From: an uncultured Roseburia sp. | Lineage (GTDB): Bacteria > Bacillota > Clostridia > Lachnospirales > Lachnospiraceae | Reading direction: 5' to 3' | Assembly: GCA_947573605.1 (NCBI GenBank) | Contig: CANPGM010000027.1 | Location: 1-46,712 of the forward strand | Length of the DNA: 46,712 bases | Shown: positions 32,709 through 40,919 of the stretch, one piece after another | How the letters are laid out: every line of letters begins with the position of its first letter | How positions within the stretch are numbered: the stretch's first letter is position 1 | The notes under the pieces: generated by a model | The model's database searches: none | Told to the model about the DNA's origin: nothing | The model's input: only the letters and a program-made list of their open reading frames with translations | Translations under genes and position numbers: made by a program

Positions 32709-32792
32709 CTATCTTACTCTTCTTTTCTTAATATTACAAGCGGTAAACATCAGCAGAACACATCCGAGAAATATGACAGCTACCGATTTTCC
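32709..32792 (-). pseudogene. Lipoprotein signal-peptide remnant
   Basis: Directly after the kinase stop codon and in the same frame come GKSVAVIFLGCVLLMFTAC and then NIKKRRVR before a TAG. The hydrophobic run followed by FTAC is a typical lipoprotein signal and lipobox, but there is no usable start codon and the chain ends 8 residues after the Cys. A decayed or truncated gene is the simplest reading. Confidence 0.4.
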
Positions 32793-34184
32793 TTATAAGT
32801 GCAAAATGATTTCAAATACATTTGTTTCTTTATTGCGAAAATAATTGATACTTCCTCCATGTTTTTCTATGATAATTCTGGAAATTGCAAGGCCGAGTCC
32901 TGTTCCGCCGTCTGTTTTTCTAGCCTTGTCCCCGCGTGAAAAAGCATTAAAAATCTGCTGCGCAAAAGTCCTGTCAATTTCATTCCCATCATCGCAGACT
33001 GCAAGATACATTTGTTTGTTTTCCGAAGTCAGCTTAATAGAAATAACTTTTCCTGACTTATTATACTTTTTCGCATTGGAAAGCAGATTACCCACCACTC
33101 TTGAAAAGAGATTTGTATCTATCTGCGCTTTTATTTCAGTTTCCGGAATATCAATTGCAAAATTAAATCCTGCTTCCGTTATTTCGTCATAATATTCAGC
33201 GCAAAGTCGACGCAGATACTCGCATACATTTACCACTTCAAGATTCAGGCGGTAATCCGGATGATCCATTTTTAACATCATAAACATATCGTCAGTAAGC
33301 TTTTGTACTCTGTTTACCTTCGCGTCAATGATACGATATGTTCCGTTTACCTTTTCAGTTGGAACAAGCCCTGCTTCAAGGGCATTCACATAACTTTTTA
33401 TTGTTGCGACAGGAGTTTTAATATCATGGGATAATTCAAGCAGCATCTGATTTTTATTTTGTGTCAGTCGCTCTTTTTCCGCTTTTTCCTTTTCAATCTG
33501 CTCCGCCATGATGTTGAATGTTTCCACAATCTCTTCAAACTCCGCCTCAGATGCGATATCGATTCTGGCGCCGCTATTGCCTGATTTAAGATCCTCCATT
33601 CCCTCAATTATTTTAGATAACGGTTTTTTTAATTTCTTTTTTAAATAAAGGCTGATCAGTACAATTTCAATCACACACAGCGGAATAAAGATATAAAATA
33701 ATTTAGGAGTCTTAAATTTCCCAACGTCATCTAAGTGAATCGTTACATCAGGCTCCACAATAGATCTTTCGTAAATACAAAGAAATTTTTTCTGGCTGTT
33801 TTCAGGCTGTACGAAAAATCCAATATATTCGCCTGTTCCAAAAGCCGCCGTAAGCTTAAGAATATCGTCGGTAGAATAGACGGCTTTGTCCGTCAGTTTC
33901 TCACCATACACATGAATCACATGATAATTTTCATCCAGTTCTTCAACCCAGCCGCCTATTTTGCCCGCAATATCAGAATGAACCACATTACCTTTTTCAT
34001 CAATGACGTTGCCGGGATGAATCCTCTCAACCCTCCCTTTACCAATAAATATGGCTTCAAGCCAAAGGCAGAATAAGAATGTTAAAATCAGAACAACGGC
34101 ATACAATAAAAAACTGCCGATCAGCTTTGTAAAAATACTTTTCTTTATTTTCAAAATGTTATTCTTTCTCACATTTATATCCAA
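32793..34184 (-). CDS. Sensor histidine kinase
   Basis: 463 residues. Membrane segments at ~20-46 and ~161-180 flank an extracytoplasmic domain of ~115 residues. HAMP (~182-235), H box LSHDIKTPVATIKSY (H253), N box NLLSNAKKYNKSGK, G1 CDDGNEIDR, and G2 GGTGLGLAISRIIIEKHGG follow. The frame opens at a TTG at 34184 inside the response regulator gene (26-nt overlap); a GTG at 34172 is an alternative. Neither has an ideal RBS, so translational coupling is likely. Partner of the overlapping regulator and last gene of the ABC-2/peptidase operon. Confidence 0.93.
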   Translation of the reverse strand: MDINVRKNNILKIKKSIFTKLIGSFLLYAVVLILTFLFCLWLEAIFIGKGRVERIHPGNVIDEKGNVVHSDIAGKIGGWVEELDENYHVIHVYGEKLTDKAVYSTDDILKLTAAFGTGEYIGFFVQPENSQKKFLCIYERSIVEPDVTIHLDDVGKFKTPKLFYIFIPLCVIEIVLISLYLKKKLKKPLSKIIEGMEDLKSGNSGARIDIASEAEFEEIVETFNIMAEQIEKEKAEKERLTQNKNQMLLELSHDIKTPVATIKSYVNALEAGLVPTEKVNGTYRIIDAKVNRVQKLTDDMFMMLKMDHPDYRLNLEVVNVCEYLRRLCAEYYDEITEAGFNFAIDIPETEIKAQIDTNLFSRVVGNLLSNAKKYNKSGKVISIKLTSENKQMYLAVCDDGNEIDRTFAQQIFNAFSRGDKARKTDGGTGLGLAISRIIIEKHGGSINYFRNKETNVFEIILHL

Positions 34185-34854
34185 GTCCTTTTATCGTTTT
34201 CAATATCTTTGGCGTTTTGGGATTGTCCTCAATTTTTGAGCGGAGATTGCTGATATGAACCATAATTGTTTTGTCATCGGATATATAATCGCTGTCCCAT
34301 GCCGAATCAAAAATCTGCTGTTTCGTAAAAATTCTTCCTCTATGCTGCATAAGCAGTTTAAGAATAAGGAACTCCGTTTTCGTAAGGTCAATCGCCTTTC
34401 CGTTCTTAGTAACCGTCCCCTCCGTTGTATTCAGCACAAGATCAAAGCACTTTATTTCATCGTCATAAGTGCTGCCGTTATCTTTATAGTCATAATTCCT
34501 GCGAAGCTGAGCCTTAATTCTTGCCACAACGACCATCGGATTATATGGTTTCGTTATATAGTCGTCAGCTCCGAGCTCAAGACCCAGAATTTTATCGTAA
34601 TCCTCGCCTTTTGCGGTAAGCATTATGGCAGGAACATTGCTTTCGGCACGGATTTTTTTTAATACTGCAAAACCGTCAAGTCCCGGCATCATGATATCCA
34701 GCAGCACAAGATGAGGTTTTTCACTTCCAAAAAGCTCGAAAGCCGTTATGCCGTTATCGGTTTTTATAAGTTTTATGTTTTCTCTTTCCGTGTACAGTTC
34801 AAGAGCGTCAAGAAGCTCTGTTTCGTCATCTGCTGCAAGCACCTTATATTCCAT
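34159..34854 (-). CDS. OmpR/PhoB-family response regulator
   Basis: 231 residues: receiver with D9-D10, phosphorylation site D53 (LVLLDIMMPGLDG), Lys in TKPYNP, and a winged helix (TKTEFLILKLLMQHRGRIFTKQQIFDSAW to IKGLGYKCEKE). The ATG at 34854 has GGAGG 5 nt upstream. It follows the HExxH protein gene by 54 nt. It probably controls this operon, whose upstream DNA carries an 11-bp-phased direct repeat. Confidence 0.95.
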   Translation of the reverse strand: MEYKVLAADDETELLDALELYTERENIKLIKTDNGITAFELFGSEKPHLVLLDIMMPGLDGFAVLKKIRAESNVPAIMLTAKGEDYDKILGLELGADDYITKPYNPMVVVARIKAQLRRNYDYKDNGSTYDDEIKCFDLVLNTTEGTVTKNGKAIDLTKTEFLILKLLMQHRGRIFTKQQIFDSAWDSDYISDDKTIMVHISNLRSKIEDNPKTPKILKTIKGLGYKCEKE

Positions 34855-34902
34855 ACTTACCTCCATGCCGCAGTTCTGCCGCGACTCAAATCCGTGCTGA
34901 GA
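34855..34902 (-). repeat. Leader element shared with the regulator at 8.9 kb
   Basis: Contains GCGACTCAAAT and a small hairpin (GCAG-AA-CTGC on the minus strand) followed by the RBS of the regulator gene. About 45 bp align with 8950-8995, including GAGGT-AGT-TG around the RBS. At this copy the element runs straight into the start codon. Confidence 0.5.
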
Positions 34903-34908
34903 ATGCCC

Positions 34909-35841
34909 TTATTGAAGAGATTCGCACGCCAACCCTAATTCTTGATATATCAGGTTTATGAGCGGTTCGGAAAAATCATAGCTTTCTTTCCACTGAGGAT
35001 TCAACGTATCTAAAATCATACACTGCGCCATTCCTGATTTGTAATATTTATTAGACCCCTTGCCGTATTCGCTGATATGATCAATATAAGCAGAGCAGAA
35101 TTTTTCGGGAAGCTGCATTTGATAAACGCATGCTTCAACGTAGCAGGCTGTTCCCTCTACTCTGGTGTAGTACTCCTCAAGTGCCGTTATATTACCGGAA
35201 AACAGCGCCTTTCTCTGCTCGTCCAACTTCTTGTATTCTGCAATATATTCTCTTATCATGTCAATATCATCTGTCTTTACTGCATTTTCAAGCAAAGCCG
35301 CCTGCCGTTCAAATAACGCCACTGCCTGCGGGTTTGTATCGGCGTATTCTGCAATCAGATTTTCCTCTGCTTCTCCGCTGCAGATCGCCTCTATATTATC
35401 ATAATAATTCGTAAGCTGCCAGCAATGAAAAGCTTCGTGCCATAACGTAGCGACACATTCTTCCCTTCCGTATTCCGCGCTTCCTGTAGTCATCATTTTA
35501 AGCAGCGACGACATTTTTTCAACAGCAGGCGCAAGCACTTCGTAATGTCCGTCAACACAATAAGCGGCTGCAGCTATGGAATTTATAACAGCCTTTCGTT
35601 TAACTATATTATAGCCGCCATTTTCCCACACAATTACATAATCATGATCCCCGTCATAAAATGCCACTGGATAATCGGTCATGGCAAATCCTTCAAACCC
35701 CAAATTACTATTTCCTTTTTCCAGCGCAACCGCCTGTTCATATATATGAATATTATCTTCTGAAAGCCCATAGCTGCCTGTTGCAATCACTCCCGCAATA
35801 AGAGCCGCGCCAATTAATATAAAAATTATAGCTTTTTTCAT
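34909..35841 (-). CDS. Membrane-anchored protein with HExxH motif, putative zinc peptidase
   Basis: 310 residues. An N-terminal membrane anchor or signal (AIIFILIGAALIAGVIA) is followed by an external domain. H135-E-A-F-H139 in ATLWHEAFHCWQ is a zinc-binding HExxH motif, and E229 or E236 in VEGTACYVEA may be the third ligand, about 90 residues later. No family name is given; the layout suggests a small gluzincin-like peptidase. It lies 2 nt after the ABC-2 permease gene and before the two-component genes, so it is an integral part of the operon. Possible roles: processing of an exported peptide or signal, or an accessory of the sensor. These are inferences; peptidase activity is unproven. Confidence 0.75.
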   Translation of the reverse strand: MKKAIIFILIGAALIAGVIATGSYGLSEDNIHIYEQAVALEKGNSNLGFEGFAMTDYPVAFYDGDHDYVIVWENGGYNIVKRKAVINSIAAAAYCVDGHYEVLAPAVEKMSSLLKMMTTGSAEYGREECVATLWHEAFHCWQLTNYYDNIEAICSGEAEENLIAEYADTNPQAVALFERQAALLENAVKTDDIDMIREYIAEYKKLDEQRKALFSGNITALEEYYTRVEGTACYVEACVYQMQLPEKFCSAYIDHISEYGKGSNKYYKSGMAQCMILDTLNPQWKESYDFSEPLINLIYQELGLACESLQ

Positions 35842-35843
35842 AA

Positions 35844-36599
35844 TCAGGCTTCCTTTCGTTTTAACACAAAAATCAATGCCGCGAACGCATAAACCGCAAG
35901 CATACCTGTGAGTATCATATGCACATCAATCGATTTATTACAAAGTACATTTACCGCTTGTGTTTGTATTCCATGAAGATTCGGAATTATTTTCAGCGCA
36001 TATCTTACTATTTCTCCTCCGAAACCGCCTATAATGTCTTTCAGTAGTGACAACAGACTGTGAAAAATTCCCATAAGCATGACTGCCGCTGAAATTGTCC
36101 CCGATACCAATCGGGGAATCAGGATACTGAAAGCGCTTGTCATAACGCTTACAATAGTAACATTGATTCCTATCATCAGATAGGCAGGAAGAAGCCTCCA
36201 AAGTTCTCCCGATCTGCCGTGTGAAATCATAAAAATAAAGAGCGCCAAAAACAGAATCGCTTCTGACACAAGTCCTGAAAAAGTATTTGCTGCGGTCAGT
36301 TCACCATGATAGCGGCACTGAGGAATTTTTCTTATCCATACAAGATGGCTGGTTTTTCTTTCATATTCATTCGGTATTGTTCCAATATTCATAACAACTG
36401 CAAGACTACAGCTAATTGCATTTATAACGATCAGCAATATCGGCGCGAGCGATTTGTAATCGGTAACCGCCTCGCCGTTTATAGTAAGAGAACCTGAACC
36501 TGTTCCAAAGATAAGGAGAATCAGAACTCCCGTTACCGAAACAAGATAAAGTTCTTTTCTTCGGATTTTTTCTTTAAAAGAGGTAAACGCAATAATCAT
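35844..36599 (-). CDS. ABC-2 type transporter permease
   Basis: 251 residues with six hydrophobic segments (e.g. LYLVSVTGVLILLIFGTG, ILLIVINAISCSLAVVMNIG, MILTGMLAVYAFAALIFVL). NEYERKTSHLVW after the second segment resembles the coupling region of ABC-2 permeases such as those of lantibiotic immunity or exporter systems. Overlaps the ATPase gene by 4 nt. Exports or expels an unknown substrate with the ATPase. Confidence 0.85.
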   Translation of the reverse strand: MIIAFTSFKEKIRRKELYLVSVTGVLILLIFGTGSGSLTINGEAVTDYKSLAPILLIVINAISCSLAVVMNIGTIPNEYERKTSHLVWIRKIPQCRYHGELTAANTFSGLVSEAILFLALFIFMISHGRSGELWRLLPAYLMIGINVTIVSVMTSAFSILIPRLVSGTISAAVMLMGIFHSLLSLLKDIIGGFGGEIVRYALKIIPNLHGIQTQAVNVLCNKSIDVHMILTGMLAVYAFAALIFVLKRKEA

Positions 36600-37291
36600 T
36601 CTTTCATCCCTCCCACTAAATCAATAAAAATCTTTTCAAGGGATATCCCATTATAATCCGTTTTATTCCAGGTACCTATTTGTACGCCGCTTTTGATCAG
36701 AATGCCTCTGTCGCAGATCCGTTCCATATCATTTAAAATATGGGAATTTATTATGATTGTCCTGCCCGATTTTTTCAGTTTCTCTATTAACTCCATGATC
36801 TCCACACGCCCCAGGGCGTCAAGACCGGCCGTCGGCTCGTCAAGTATAAGAAGATCCGGACTTCCAAGAAGCGATTGTGCGAAAGCAAGCCTTTGGATCA
36901 TGCCTTTTGAATAGTTTTTTACTTTTGTTCCGGTATTTTCAAGCCCCACCGTATCAAGCAGGTTACTGATTTCGGCCCTGCGTTCCCGTTTCGAAATTCT
37001 CTGCAGCCCCGCATAATAGTCAAGCACCTCATAGCCTGAAAGAAACGGTAGAAAGTACGGCGTTTCAGGCGAATAGCCAACGCGGATCTGTTCGGCAAAC
37101 TTCACCTCTCCACCGTCGATCTCAACCAGTCCAAGTATCATTTTAATTGTAGTCGTTTTTCCCGCGCCGTTGCTTCCAATAAAGGCAAATACTTCGCCCC
37201 GGTTTACATGGAAACTTAAATTGTTTACAATGCATTTTTTATGATAGCATTTTGTCAGGTTATTACATTCCAGTATTTTCATTTTCTTCAT
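36596..37291 (-). CDS. ABC transporter ATPase (ABC-2 / CcmA type)
   Basis: 231 residues: Walker A GSNGAGKTTT, Q-loop YSPETPYF, signature YSKGMIQRLAFA, Walker B LLILDEPTAGLD, H-loop NSHIL. This DRA-type ATPase pairs with ABC-2 permeases. Two ATGs lie close together (37291 and 37282) behind GGAGG; the first is 2 nt from it and the second 11 nt, so the choice is open. First gene of the operon ATPase-permease-peptidase-regulator-kinase. Confidence 0.95.
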   Translation of the reverse strand: MKKMKILECNNLTKCYHKKCIVNNLSFHVNRGEVFAFIGSNGAGKTTTIKMILGLVEIDGGEVKFAEQIRVGYSPETPYFLPFLSGYEVLDYYAGLQRISKRERRAEISNLLDTVGLENTGTKVKNYSKGMIQRLAFAQSLLGSPDLLILDEPTAGLDALGRVEIMELIEKLKKSGRTIIINSHILNDMERICDRGILIKSGVQIGTWNKTDYNGISLEKIFIDLVGGMKE

Positions 37292-37323
37292 TTCCTCCCT
37301 GCTGATTCCATTTTACAATGCTA

Positions 37324-37367
37324 ACCTGAAATTCAGGTAAGGAGAACCTAAAGATTCGTTAAAGATT
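37324..37367. promoter_or_regulatory. Palindrome and 11-bp-phased direct repeat upstream of the ABC-2/peptidase operon
   Basis: TAAAGATT occurs at 37349-37356 and 37360-37367 (period 11), and ACCTGAA-A-TTCAGGT is a perfect palindrome at 37324-37338. A possible -10 (TAAAAT) follows on the minus strand. The direct repeat fits an OmpR/PhoB-type regulator site, presumably for the regulator in this operon; the palindrome could serve another dimeric factor. Confidence 0.5.
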
Positions 37368-37993
37368 TATTGGTGCAATTCACCTTTTTTCAGACGAAAT
37401 GTCACATCCGCCTGCTTCGCAAATTCGTTGGAATGCGTTACGACAACGACACATTTTTTTATCCGATGGGCACACTCTTTTAGAATGTTTATCATTTCCG
37501 AGGCAGTATCTTCATCCAGATTTCCAGTCGGCTCATCCGCGAGGATAACGCTTGCATCGGACGCTAACGCACGGGCGATTGCCACCCGCTGCTGCTGTCC
37601 TCCGGATAGTTTCAAAACATTCCGCTCCGATTCTTCTTTTGTCAGTCCTAAACGCTCCAAAACAGGCAGCGGAGGAAGTTTTGATGTCAGCGCCACATTT
37701 TCAACAGGCGTCATATAGTCGATTAAATTATAATTTTGAAAAATAAAAGCCACATTATGTCTGCGATGCCAGGCAAGCCCTTTTTTCTCAATATCTTCAT
37801 CATGAAACAGCACTTGTCCTTCAGTCGGTCGATCTAAACCGCCAAGCAAAGAAAGCAGCGTCGTTTTTCCGCATCCGGAAGAACCCAGGACTGCGTACAT
37901 TTTCCCTGCCTCAAATTCGGCAGCGATATTTTTTAGAACCATTCTGTTTCCGTCATATGTATATTTAACGTTACATGCTTTCAGGATACTCAT
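37367..37993 (-). CDS. ABC exporter ATPase (Vex2-like)
   Basis: About 208 residues: Walker A GSSGCGKTT, Q-loop FIFQNYNL, signature LSGGQQQRVAIARAL, Walker B VILADEPTGNLD, H-loop VTHS. Length and position match Vex2 of the pneumococcal Vex123 exporter. Start at 37993 (MSILKACNV) with GGGAGG upstream. Last gene of a five-gene operon, 29 nt after the second permease. Confidence 0.93.
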   Translation of the reverse strand: MSILKACNVKYTYDGNRMVLKNIAAEFEAGKMYAVLGSSGCGKTTLLSLLGGLDRPTEGQVLFHDEDIEKKGLAWHRRHNVAFIFQNYNLIDYMTPVENVALTSKLPPLPVLERLGLTKEESERNVLKLSGGQQQRVAIARALASDASVILADEPTGNLDEDTASEMINILKECAHRIKKCVVVVTHSNEFAKQADVTFRLKKGELHQ

Positions 37994-38022
37994 TTTAACA
38001 TCCTCCCACGCCATTTATGGCA

Positions 38023-39483
38023 TTATTCATATTTTGTCAGAATTGTTTTCGGTTTCATACTCATAACCGGAATGCCTGCGATACATGTGGACAGGAATCC
38101 GATAAATAATTCCATTGCACATACGAAAGCAAAAATATCGGCTGAAATATTCACGGTTAATTCTTCTGCCTCAGGAGCAGAAAAGACAGGATTTAAATCA
38201 AAATTATCGGCTGAAATGGACAAATCCGCTTGTAACGGATTCTTTTTTGTTTCATCCGAGTTTCGCTCGTTTGCCTGTGAAAGTAAGATGTTTCCTACAT
38301 CATTTGCTGCTATATTGCTGCCAACAAAAGAAAAACCGAATGCCAAAACAATCACTGGCATTAATTCTGCGAATCGCTGTATAAGAATTTCCCACTTGCT
38401 TTTGCCCATCGAAAGCAGGACTCCCGTTTCATAAATTCGTGACCTTGCCCAAATGCTTAGCAGCAAAATGATAATTCCCATTCCGGCGACGACAATCGCA
38501 AAAATCATGATACGAACTCCATTATCCATGCTTCTTAATGTATTTTCCGAACTTTGATAATTTTCGTTGTCGATTTTGATTTTGAAATCGTTTTGGTCTA
38601 TCGCCGTATTTTCCTGAATGCTTTTTATAATGGAGTCCATTTCTGCAGGGTCATTGACGCTGAATGTAACCTCTTCGTATCCAATCGGCTCCATTCCCAA
38701 AGCCTCCAATATCTTATTCGTATGCAGCAGCAGTGTTCGTGAATCGACAAAAACCCAATTTTGCAGCATCTGCCGCTGCGACGTATATTGGTTTATTTGC
38801 TGTTCTGCCATAATATCGAATATCCCGACAATTTCATAAACGCATTCCTGTGTTTCCATTGGGATCTCAAAACCGGTCACTTCCTGATTTATTTCAAGTA
38901 TCAGCTGATCTCCGACCCTGATATGATTCTGTTCCGCCAGTTCATGACTGATAACGGCTTGGGCCGCCGCATCGGCTGTAAACGTTTCACCTTGTGTAAT
39001 TTCCAAACTATGGTTCGCAAAATAAGCGCATTGGTTTAAAGAAGTCCATCCTTGTATTCGTGCCATATGCGGATTGAATGAAGAAGAGTCATTCTGATTA
39101 TTTTCTATTAAATTATAGTACTCTCCGTCACCGGATTTCAGATTCGCTACTGCCTCAGTACTTGCGTTGTACCCGGAAATTCCAGAAGTTTTCATCACTT
39201 CACCAATAAGAATATCGTCTAAATATTCTCCGACATAGTAGCTTGAGGCGTATTGGTCAGTAGATGGACCGCTCTTCATATTTGCCGAATTACTTTTGTC
39301 GATCTCTATGCTGAATGTTCCCCCAAGCTGCCGCCGCAAATTCGCCGCGGCTGAGCCGGATGCTTTCAGAATAGAAAAACCGGTTAACGCGGCAGTGCTA
39401 ACCACAATTAAAACCAATAAAATAATAAGGCTTTGCTGCCATTTTCGGGAAACATACAAAAAAGCTCTTTTCAAAACGCACAT
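38023..39483 (-). CDS. ABC exporter permease, FtsX family (Vex1/Vex3-like)
   Basis: About 486 residues. One N-terminal membrane segment (SLIILLVLIVVSTAALTGFSIL), a ~270-residue extracytoplasmic domain and three C-terminal membrane segments. The FtsX loop motif ARSRIYETGVLLSMGKSKWEIL is clear. Start at 39483 (MCVLKRAFLYV) with AAGGAG upstream; the frame extends 35 codons further into the neighbouring gene. Homologous to the preceding permease gene; together they form the membrane heterodimer of the exporter. Confidence 0.92.
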   Translation of the reverse strand: MCVLKRAFLYVSRKWQQSLIILLVLIVVSTAALTGFSILKASGSAAANLRRQLGGTFSIEIDKSNSANMKSGPSTDQYASSYYVGEYLDDILIGEVMKTSGISGYNASTEAVANLKSGDGEYYNLIENNQNDSSSFNPHMARIQGWTSLNQCAYFANHSLEITQGETFTADAAAQAVISHELAEQNHIRVGDQLILEINQEVTGFEIPMETQECVYEIVGIFDIMAEQQINQYTSQRQMLQNWVFVDSRTLLLHTNKILEALGMEPIGYEEVTFSVNDPAEMDSIIKSIQENTAIDQNDFKIKIDNENYQSSENTLRSMDNGVRIMIFAIVVAGMGIIILLLSIWARSRIYETGVLLSMGKSKWEILIQRFAELMPVIVLAFGFSFVGSNIAANDVGNILLSQANERNSDETKKNPLQADLSISADNFDLNPVFSAPEAEELTVNISADIFAFVCAMELFIGFLSTCIAGIPVMSMKPKTILTKYE

Positions 39484-39494
39484 AGTTATTCTCC

Positions 39495-40805
39495 TTAACT
39501 TAATTTTGAAAAAATTTGCCTCGGACTTAAACGCATGAACCATAGATCCGAAAAAAGGACGGATAAAAACAGTACCGGCATTTCGCATCCGAATGCAGTA
39601 ATTATGGTACCGGCGACGAGAACAAGATTTAATTTCATCTCCGCACCGGATGCCGCCATATCATAAATCGTTTTTCCGATACTGTTTTGGACAGAAAAGC
39701 ATAGCGCAGCCGATAATACGAAGGACGCCAAAGCTATTATTAGCATTTCCGTAAAGTGCTGCAGCATGATTTCCGTTTTTGTAATGCCTATAGACAACAG
39801 AATTCCTGATTCATGCTCGCGAGACTTATGAAAAAGTTTCTGTATCAGCGATAAAACCGCTGCACTCATGGCGCCAGTAACGATCAGCAAAATCTTTAGC
39901 AGAATACTTATGTTTATCAATGGATTCGCTATTTTTTCATATTCGTCATTCTCTGCGGTAATTGCGAAATTCTTCCAGTTTATCTTCTTTATTTGTTGAA
40001 TTTCCTCTATAATCGTTTCCACCTCTGCAGGGTCGTCCACCAAAAAGTTTATGTAATCGGCGCCTGCTGCATCCAGCAGCAATCCGGCGCTTATCATATC
40101 AATAAATATACGATTTTCCAATAAATGAACCGGCGCGGCTATATCTTTATCCCGCTGATTTTCTTCTACTTCAAACAGTCCTTTGATCGTTACCGAAATT
40201 TCCTGACCGGCGCATCCCTCGCAAGGGGAAAGTTGTATTTTGTCTCCGATTTCCCAATGATTTTTTTCCGCCAGTTCTTTCCCGACCACCGCCGCATACT
40301 TATCGCTTGCCACAATTGGCTCGCCTTCGATTAACCGTATTCGTTCCCTTTGAAAATCCGCAGAATAGATACTGCAGGTATCAGCCTCCATCGATATCAA
40401 ACGCCTGGCAATCGGATCGCCCTGATATTTACCGTTTAAGTCAATAAGGCTTATGTCTCCCTGCAGTAATACATTCTCTTTGATTACAGCATTGTAGGTG
40501 TCAATATTTTGACTGCTTTTTATTACATCTGCGATTTCCTGATTCAGCGGTTCACCAATGTAAGTAATACGGGTCTCTCCATCCGATACGCCTACTTTAA
40601 TGTTTTCGCTGTTTCGCATATCCGGAGCAACACGAAATGCTCCGTGAAAGTTTTGCCGGGTTTGCGTGATAGCCAGCTCTGTTATACTGCGCAGAAGCAA
40701 TCCGGTAATGAGAAAAGAGGACATTAAAAAAACGGTAAAAAAAAGGAGTAATGATTTTCCTTTTTTACGGCGTACATATCTGTATGCGCGTCTCCACAAT
40801 TGCAT
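39495..40805 (-). CDS. ABC exporter permease, FtsX family (Vex1/Vex3-like)
   Basis: 436 residues, same layout as its neighbour: N-terminal segment (SLLLFFTVFLMSSFLITGLLL), extracytoplasmic domain of ~250 residues, and C-terminal FtsX block with KSREHESGILLSIGITKTEIMLQ. RBS AGGTGA before the ATG at 40805. First transporter gene after the kinase, 114 nt downstream of it, with phased repeats in the gap that suggest a separate, regulated promoter. Confidence 0.92.
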   Translation of the reverse strand: MQLWRRAYRYVRRKKGKSLLLFFTVFLMSSFLITGLLLRSITELAITQTRQNFHGAFRVAPDMRNSENIKVGVSDGETRITYIGEPLNQEIADVIKSSQNIDTYNAVIKENVLLQGDISLIDLNGKYQGDPIARRLISMEADTCSIYSADFQRERIRLIEGEPIVASDKYAAVVGKELAEKNHWEIGDKIQLSPCEGCAGQEISVTIKGLFEVEENQRDKDIAAPVHLLENRIFIDMISAGLLLDAAGADYINFLVDDPAEVETIIEEIQQIKKINWKNFAITAENDEYEKIANPLINISILLKILLIVTGAMSAAVLSLIQKLFHKSREHESGILLSIGITKTEIMLQHFTEMLIIALASFVLSAALCFSVQNSIGKTIYDMAASGAEMKLNLVLVAGTIITAFGCEMPVLFLSVLFSDLWFMRLSPRQIFSKLS

Positions 40806-40849
40806 CGCAAATCACCTGCTTTCCGTTATTTTTTTCTTCCTGTAAGAAA

Positions 40850-40906
40850 AGGATAACAGATATCTGTTTCATCAATGTGGCGTACATCTTTCACCAATGT
40901 TTCATC
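40850..40906 (-). promoter_or_regulatory. Phased repeats and promoter upstream of the Vex-like exporter genes
   Basis: TGAAA occurs on the minus strand at 40904, 40893 and 40871 (spacings 11 and 22 bp), within a 9-bp unit TGTTTCATC / TCTTTCACC / TGTTTCATC on the plus strand. A -10-like TATCCT begins 16 nt after the last copy. A 14-bp palindrome AACAGATATCTGTT covers 40855-40868. The regulator gene's own promoter has TGAAAC at exactly the same distance from its TATAAT. Likely binding site of the VncR-like regulator. Confidence 0.6.
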
Positions 40907-40919
40907 GGATACGTCTGTT

